Assembly: GCF_006715865.1 (NCBI RefSeq)
Contig: NZ_VFOA01000001.1
Coordinates: 1,240,001 to 1,304,000 of the forward strand
DNA from: Cellulomonas sp. SLBN-39
GTDB lineage: Bacteria > Actinomycetota > Actinomycetes > Actinomycetales > Cellulomonadaceae
Length of the DNA: 64,000 bases
Direction: 5' to 3'
The translations under genes and the position numbers were made by a program. This document shows positions 60,261-64,000 of this stretch, piece by piece. Positions within the stretch are counted from its first letter, which is position 1, and every line of letters begins with the position of its first letter. The notes under the pieces are model-generated. The model was given only the letters and a program-made list of their open reading frames with translations, had not been told where the DNA came from and searched no databases.

Positions 60261-60267
60261 CGCAGCA

Positions 60268-60363
60268 ACCATCCAGAGCGGCCGAGAGACCTGGCTCGAC
60301 GACGCCGCAGCAACCCCCCTCATCGCCTGAGGGTGTGGGTGCTTCCGCCAGGACCGATGGAGC
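60268..60363 (+). ncRNA. SAM-I (S-box) riboswitch
   Basis: The RNA carries the S-box conserved blocks in order: CCAGAGCGGCCGAGAGACCTGG, split here as ATCCAGAGCGGCCGAG and AGACCTGGCTCGACGACGCC, then GCAGCAACCCCCCTC, GGGTGCTTCCGCCAGGACC. The closing stem P1 pairs CCATC (60269-60273) with GATGG (60356-60360). It binds S-adenosylmethionine and should shut off metF when SAM is plentiful. The 3' strand of P1 overlaps GGAG, the ribosome site of the leader ORF at 60368, so control is probably at translation. Confidence 0.88.
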
Positions 60364-60367
60364 GGAC

Positions 60368-60433
60368 ATGCGTCGACCTTGCCCTCACGACCCCACGCAC
60401 CTGCCGGCCCCGTGCTGCGCGGTGCGTCGATGA
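60368..60433 (+). CDS. Cys-containing leader peptide (uORF) of metF
   Basis: A 21-codon reading frame [20 protein letters not shown](R) starts at ATG 60368, 5 nt after GGAG (60359-60362), a ribosome site lying in riboswitch stem P1. Its stop overlaps the metF ATG as ATGA (60430-60433). It contains three cysteines, two adjacent near the end. Translation of metF, which has no good ribosome site, probably depends on this leader. Stalling on scarce Cys-tRNA could add a cysteine input to the SAM input; that is inference. Confidence 0.6.
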   Translation: MRRPCPHDPTHLPAPCCAVRR

Positions 60434-61446
60434 CCGCCGTGGTCGGCGTCGAGCCGCTGGCCGGCACCACGGACGCCCCGCCCGCCCGCCCCGCGCCGGC
60501 CGGGCGCGCGCGCGGCGGCCGGTTCGGCGCCCTCGACCGGCCCACGGTCTCGTTCGAGCTGTTCCCGCCCCGCAACCCCGACGCCGCGCCGCGGCTGTGG
60601 TCGACGGTGCGCGAGCTCGAGGCCGCCGAGCCCGACTTCGTCTCGGTGACGTACGGCGCCTCCGGGCACACGCGGGCCACCACGCGCGGGCTCGTGCGCC
60701 GCCTGCTGCACGAGAGCTCGCTGACCCCGATCGCGCACCTGACCTGCGTGGGGACCTCCCGCGAGGAGGTCACCGCGATCGTCGAGGAGTTCCTCGACGA
60801 GGGGGTGCGCTCCTTCCTGGCGCTGCGCGGCGACCCGCCCGCCGGCCAGGCCGACTGGCGGCCGCACCCGGACGGCCTGCAGACCGCGGCCGAGCTGGTC
60901 GAGCTGCTGCGCGAGATCGAGCACCGCCGCTGCGCGGGCAGCCCGTCGCAGGCGGTGCGCGCCCGCGTGCGGCCGCTCTCCGTGGCCGTCGCCGCGTTCC
61001 CGCGCGGCAACGCGGCCACCGGCGGCACCCGCGCCCAGGACGTGGAGGCCCTGCTGCGCAAGCAGGAGGCGGGTGCGGACTTCGCGATCACGCAGGTGTT
61101 CTACGAGGCCGACGCGTACCTCGGCCTCGTCGCGGAGGCCCGGGAGGCGGGCGTGACGATCCCCGTGGTCCCCGGCATCCTGCCGACCACCGACCCGGCG
61201 CGGCTCCTGCGCGTGCAGGAGCTCACGGGCGTGCCCGTGCCCCGCGACCTGCTGGCCCTGCTGGACGGCACCGACGACCCGGCCGAGCGGCACCGCCGCG
61301 GCATCCGCGCCAGCATCGACCTGGTCAACGGCGTGCTCGACGGCGGGGCGCCCGGCGTCCACGTCTACACGTTCAACCAGCACGGCGCCGCGCTCGACCT
61401 GCTCGACGGCGCCGACCTGCGCGGACGCGGCGCCGAGCAGCCCTGA
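60430..61446 (+). CDS. metF: 5,10-methylenetetrahydrofolate reductase
   Basis: The 338-residue TIM-barrel flavoenzyme has [15 protein letters not shown] (catalytic Glu), [27 protein letters not shown], and late [18 protein letters not shown] and [10 protein letters not shown]. It reduces methylene-THF to methyl-THF using FAD and NAD(P)H, supplying MetE. The start ATG 60430 was chosen because it overlaps the leader ORF stop (ATGA) and homology begins shortly after; upstream GTG 60412 lacks a ribosome site. SAM riboswitch control fits its role. metE follows after 104 nt on the same strand. Confidence 0.93.
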   Translation: MTAVVGVEPLAGTTDAPPARPAPAGRARGGRFGALDRPTVSFELFPPRNPDAAPRLWSTVRELEAAEPDFVSVTYGASGHTRATTRGLVRRLLHESSLTPIAHLTCVGTSREEVTAIVEEFLDEGVRSFLALRGDPPAGQADWRPHPDGLQTAAELVELLREIEHRRCAGSPSQAVRARVRPLSVAVAAFPRGNAATGGTRAQDVEALLRKQEAGADFAITQVFYEADAYLGLVAEAREAGVTIPVVPGILPTTDPARLLRVQELTGVPVPRDLLALLDGTDDPAERHRRGIRASIDLVNGVLDGGAPGVHVYTFNQHGAALDLLDGADLRGRGAEQP

Positions 61447-61550
61447 CCCGACCGACCACCGGGCCCGCCGTCGCGGACCCGACCCGCCGGGCCCGCACGT
61501 CCGGCGCGCAGCACCCGCCCCATCCGAGACGCACCACGAGGACTCACGCC

Positions 61551-63896
61551 ATGAGCGACACCACCCCGACGCCCACCCCGGCGTTCCCGGCCGGCTCCGT
61601 GCTGGGCTACCCCCGCATCGGCCCCCGCCGCGAGCTGAAGAAGGCCATCGAGGCGTTCTGGGCCGGCCGCAGCACGGCCGACGACGTCGAGCAGGTCGCG
61701 GCCGACCTGCGCCGCCGCACCCGCACCCGCCTGGCGGGGCTGGGCCTGGCCACGGACGCCCCCGCGATCCCGTCGGCGTTCTCCTTCTACGACCACGTGC
61801 TCGACACCGCGGTGCTGCTCGGCGCCGTGCCGGAGCGCTTCGCGGACCTGCAGGACGCCGACGGCCGCCTCGACCTGGCCGGATACTCCACGGTCGCGCG
61901 CGGCCGTGGCGACGACCTGCCGCTCGAGATGACCAAGTGGTTCGACTCGAACTACCACTACCTGGTGCCGGAGATCGGCCCGGGGACGACGTTCCGGTAC
62001 GCGAGCGACCGCCCCGTCGCCGAGCTCGCCGAGGGCCTGGCCGAGGGCGTGCTGACCCGACCCGTCGTCGTGGGCCCGGTGACCTTCCTCGCGCTGTCCA
62101 AGCCGACCGCGGACGCGCCCGAGGGCTTCACGCCGCTCGACCGCCTCGACGACGTGCTGCCGGTGTACGTGCGCCTGCTCACCGAGCTCGCGGCCGCCGG
62201 CGCCACCTGGGTGCAGCTCGACGAGCCGGCGCTCGTCTCCGACTCCACGGGCGTGCCCGCGCCACGCCTGCACGAGGCCGTCACGCACGCGTACCGCGTG
62301 CTGGCCACCGAGCTGTCCCGCCCGCAGCGGCCCGCGATCCTGCTCGCGGCGCCGTACGGCGACCTCGGCGCGGCGTGGCCCGTGGTCGCGGCGACCGACG
62401 TCGAGGGCGTCGCGATCGACGTCGTGCGCGGCGCCGCGCCGACGACGGCCCCCGACGGCCTGTCGACCAAGACGCTCGTCGCGGGCGTCGTCGACGGCCA
62501 CAACGTGTGGCGTGCCGACCTCGACGCCAAGCTCGCGGTCCTCGAGCAGCTCGAGGGCCTGGGCGCCGCCGCCGTCACGGTCGGCACGTCCACGTCGCTG
62601 TTCCACGTGCCCCACGACGTCGCCGACGAGCCCGCCCTCGACCCGACCCTGGCGTCGTGGCTCGCGTTCGCCGACCAGAAGGTCGTCGAGGTCGCGACCC
62701 TCGCCGAGGGCCTGACCGAGGGCCGCGAGGCCGTGCACGAGCAGCTGCTCGCCGCCGCCGACGCCCTGCGCACCCGCGCCGCCGCGCCCGGCGTCGTCCG
62801 CCCCGAGGTCCGCGAGCGCGTGGGCGCCCTGACGGAGGCGCAGTTCAGCCGCGGCACGTTCGACGCCCGCCGCGAGGCGCAGGCCGCGCGGCTGGCGCTG
62901 CCGCCGCTGCCGACGACCACCATCGGGTCGTTCCCGCAGACGTCGCAGATCCGCAAGGCCCGTGCGGCCTTCGGGAAGGGCGAGCTCACGGCCGAGCAGT
63001 ACGAGGACGAGATGAAGGCGGAGATCCGCCGCGTCGTCGAGCTGCAGGAGGGCATCGGCCTGGATGTGCTGGTGCACGGCGAGCCCGAGCGCAACGACAT
63101 GGTGCAGTACTTCGCGGAGAACCTCGACGGGTTCTCGGTGACGCAGAACGGCTGGGTGCAGTCGTACGGCTCGCGGTGCACGCGCCCGTCGATCCTGTGG
63201 GGCGACGTCTCGCGGCCGGCGCCGATCACGGTGGCGTGGGCGCAGTACGCGCAGTCGCTCACGGACAAGCCGATGAAGGGCATGCTCACGGGCCCGGTGA
63301 CGATCCTCGCGTGGTCGTTCGTGCGCGACGACCAGCCGCTGGGCGACACCGCGAACCAGGTGGCGCTGGCGCTGCGCGACGAGATCGCGGACCTCGAGGC
63401 GGCGGGCATCGCGATCGTGCAGGTCGACGAGCCGGCGCTGCGCGAGCTGCTGCCGCTGCGCGAGGCCGACCAGGCCGCGTACCTCGACTGGTCGGTGCGC
63501 TCGTTCCGCCTCTCGACCGCCGGCGTGCGGGACGACACGCAGATCCACACGCACCTGTGCTACTCGGAGTTCGGCGAGATCATCGACGCGATCGAGGGCC
63601 TGGACGCCGACGTGACGAGCATCGAGGCGGCGCGCTCGAAGATGGAGATCCTCGGCGACATCTCCGCCGCGGGGTACCCGCGGGGCATCGGCCCGGGCGT
63701 GTACGACATCCACTCCCCGCGCGTGCCGAGCGAGGGCGAGGTCACGGACCTGCTGGCCTCCGCGGTGCGCAGCATCGACGTCGGCCAGCTCTGGGTGAAC
63801 CCGGACTGCGGCCTCAAGACCCGCCGCTACGAGGAGGTCACGCCCTCCCTGGAGCACCTGGTGCAGGCGACGAGGACGGTCCGCGCGACCCTCTGA
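61551..63896 (+). CDS. metE: Cobalamin-independent methionine synthase
   Basis: A full-length 781-residue MetE with two barrels. The N-terminal part has [20 protein letters not shown] and [15 protein letters not shown]; the catalytic part has [31 protein letters not shown], and zinc ligands His668 and Cys670 (HTHLCYSEF) and Cys753 (NPDCGLKTR). It transfers the methyl group of methyl-THF triglutamate to homocysteine. It probably shares the SAM-controlled transcript with metF; no separate riboswitch precedes it. GAGGA lies upstream of the ATG. A strong terminator follows. Confidence 0.96.
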   Translation: MSDTTPTPTPAFPAGSVLGYPRIGPRRELKKAIEAFWAGRSTADDVEQVAADLRRRTRTRLAGLGLATDAPAIPSAFSFYDHVLDTAVLLGAVPERFADLQDADGRLDLAGYSTVARGRGDDLPLEMTKWFDSNYHYLVPEIGPGTTFRYASDRPVAELAEGLAEGVLTRPVVVGPVTFLALSKPTADAPEGFTPLDRLDDVLPVYVRLLTELAAAGATWVQLDEPALVSDSTGVPAPRLHEAVTHAYRVLATELSRPQRPAILLAAPYGDLGAAWPVVAATDVEGVAIDVVRGAAPTTAPDGLSTKTLVAGVVDGHNVWRADLDAKLAVLEQLEGLGAAAVTVGTSTSLFHVPHDVADEPALDPTLASWLAFADQKVVEVATLAEGLTEGREAVHEQLLAAADALRTRAAAPGVVRPEVRERVGALTEAQFSRGTFDARREAQAARLALPPLPTTTIGSFPQTSQIRKARAAFGKGELTAEQYEDEMKAEIRRVVELQEGIGLDVLVHGEPERNDMVQYFAENLDGFSVTQNGWVQSYGSRCTRPSILWGDVSRPAPITVAWAQYAQSLTDKPMKGMLTGPVTILAWSFVRDDQPLGDTANQVALALRDEIADLEAAGIAIVQVDEPALRELLPLREADQAAYLDWSVRSFRLSTAGVRDDTQIHTHLCYSEFGEIIDAIEGLDADVTSIEAARSKMEILGDISAAGYPRGIGPGVYDIHSPRVPSEGEVTDLLASAVRSIDVGQLWVNPDCGLKTRRYEEVTPSLEHLVQATRTVRATL

Positions 63897-63906
63897 CCTG
63901 CTCGGA

Positions 63907-63941
63907 CGCGGGGCCCCGGCCGGTGCGGCCGGGGCCCCGCG
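63907..63941 (+). terminator. Terminator of the met operon
   Basis: A perfect 16-bp GC stem (left arm 63907-63922, right arm 63926-63941) with a 3-nt loop, 11 nt after the metE stop. Confidence 0.75.
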
Positions 63942-63960
63942 CCGTCTGCGCCGAGGTGCC

Positions 63961-64000
63961 GGAGGCGGGTGACGGGCGTCCGGGTGGCTGCCGACCGGGT
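63961..64000 (+). repeat. Copy 2 of the ~40-bp dispersed repeat (runs off window)
   Basis: Matches 55872-55910 with about four differences and one-base indels. It lies after the met terminator and may continue beyond the window, probably in the leader of the next gene. Confidence 0.55.

Noticed and set aside
60412..60432. GTG 60412 as the metF start
   Set aside because: It lacks a ribosome site, whereas ATG 60430 overlaps the leader ORF stop as ATGA, a typical coupling junction.
62598..62615. Second parS site
   Set aside because: Only the left half (TGTTCCACGTG) matches and it lies inside metE coding sequence.

Overview
This 64 kb window comes from a very GC-rich actinobacterial chromosome, most likely a member of the Cellulomonadaceae (Cellulomonas or a close relative). 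The reasons are the strong G/C third-position bias, frequent GTG starts, many promoters of the leaderless TANNNT type placed 6-8 nt before the start codon, an actinobacterial DUF6318 lipoprotein, a deazaflavin-dependent nitroreductase-family protein, an LmeA-like protein and carbohydrate-active proteins. I see no rRNA, tRNA, CRISPR array, prophage or insertion sequence. The genus is an inference.

Layout. 0-3.2 kb: an AbiEi/AbiEii-like pair whose second gene is frameshifted, then a DUF6318 lipoprotein coupled to a PKD-domain secreted protein. 3.2-9.5 kb: EI24 membrane protein, a parS-like 16-mer, an ADP-ribosylglycohydrolase, a small Cys-rich protein behind a CsoR-type palindrome, a VOC protein, a radical SAM/SPASM enzyme and an ABC-2 exporter with its own XRE regulator. 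10-14 kb: M28 aminopeptidase, a MetE-like protein, and an orphan nrdI preceded by seven copies of a 15-mer and a long G-run tract. 13.9-15.9 kb: a GntR regulator and an ACC deaminase (acdS) tied together by five copies of CTGACATGTCAG. 15.9-20 kb: a CBM48-like protein, then DUF4956, VTC-domain and carbohydrate-binding lipoprotein genes. 20-27 kb: S33 peptidase, DUF234 ATPase, GH31 glycosidase with divergent LacI regulator, F420-type protein. 27-34.4 kb: flotillin/NfeD, amino acid permease, HNH nuclease, LmeA/M50 pair. 34.4-42.2 kb: SbcCD, STAS protein, a Phd/VapC toxin-antitoxin pair, ABC-F ATPase, YbaK deacylase. 42.4-47 kb: a five-gene run (I36-like secreted protein, lipoprotein, peptidoglycan-binding adaptor, ABC ATPase, ABC permease) that looks like a dedicated envelope/export system. 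47-51.2 kb: MASE1 histidine kinase with divergent stand-alone receiver and several hypotheticals. 51.3-60 kb: HrpA helicase, DUF4870, aldo/keto reductase with divergent MocR regulator, Tag glycosylase. 60.2-63.9 kb: a methionine locus with promoter, SAM-I riboswitch, Cys-containing leader ORF, metF, metE and a strong terminator.

How the genes work together. The best-supported functional units are (i) the SAM-controlled metF-metE pair supplying methyl groups for methionine, (ii) the GntR-acdS unit that would degrade the plant ethylene precursor ACC under control of a repeated 12-bp palindrome, (iii) the I36-lipoprotein-adaptor-ABC run, (iv) SbcCD for DNA end processing, (v) NfeD-flotillin membrane domains, and (vi) DUF4956-VTC-carbohydrate-binding lipoprotein. 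Convergent gene pairs are commonly separated by perfect GC-rich palindromes that should act as bidirectional terminators. Two genes carry probable single frameshifts (721-1490 and 45097-45778) that could be real decay or base-calling errors.
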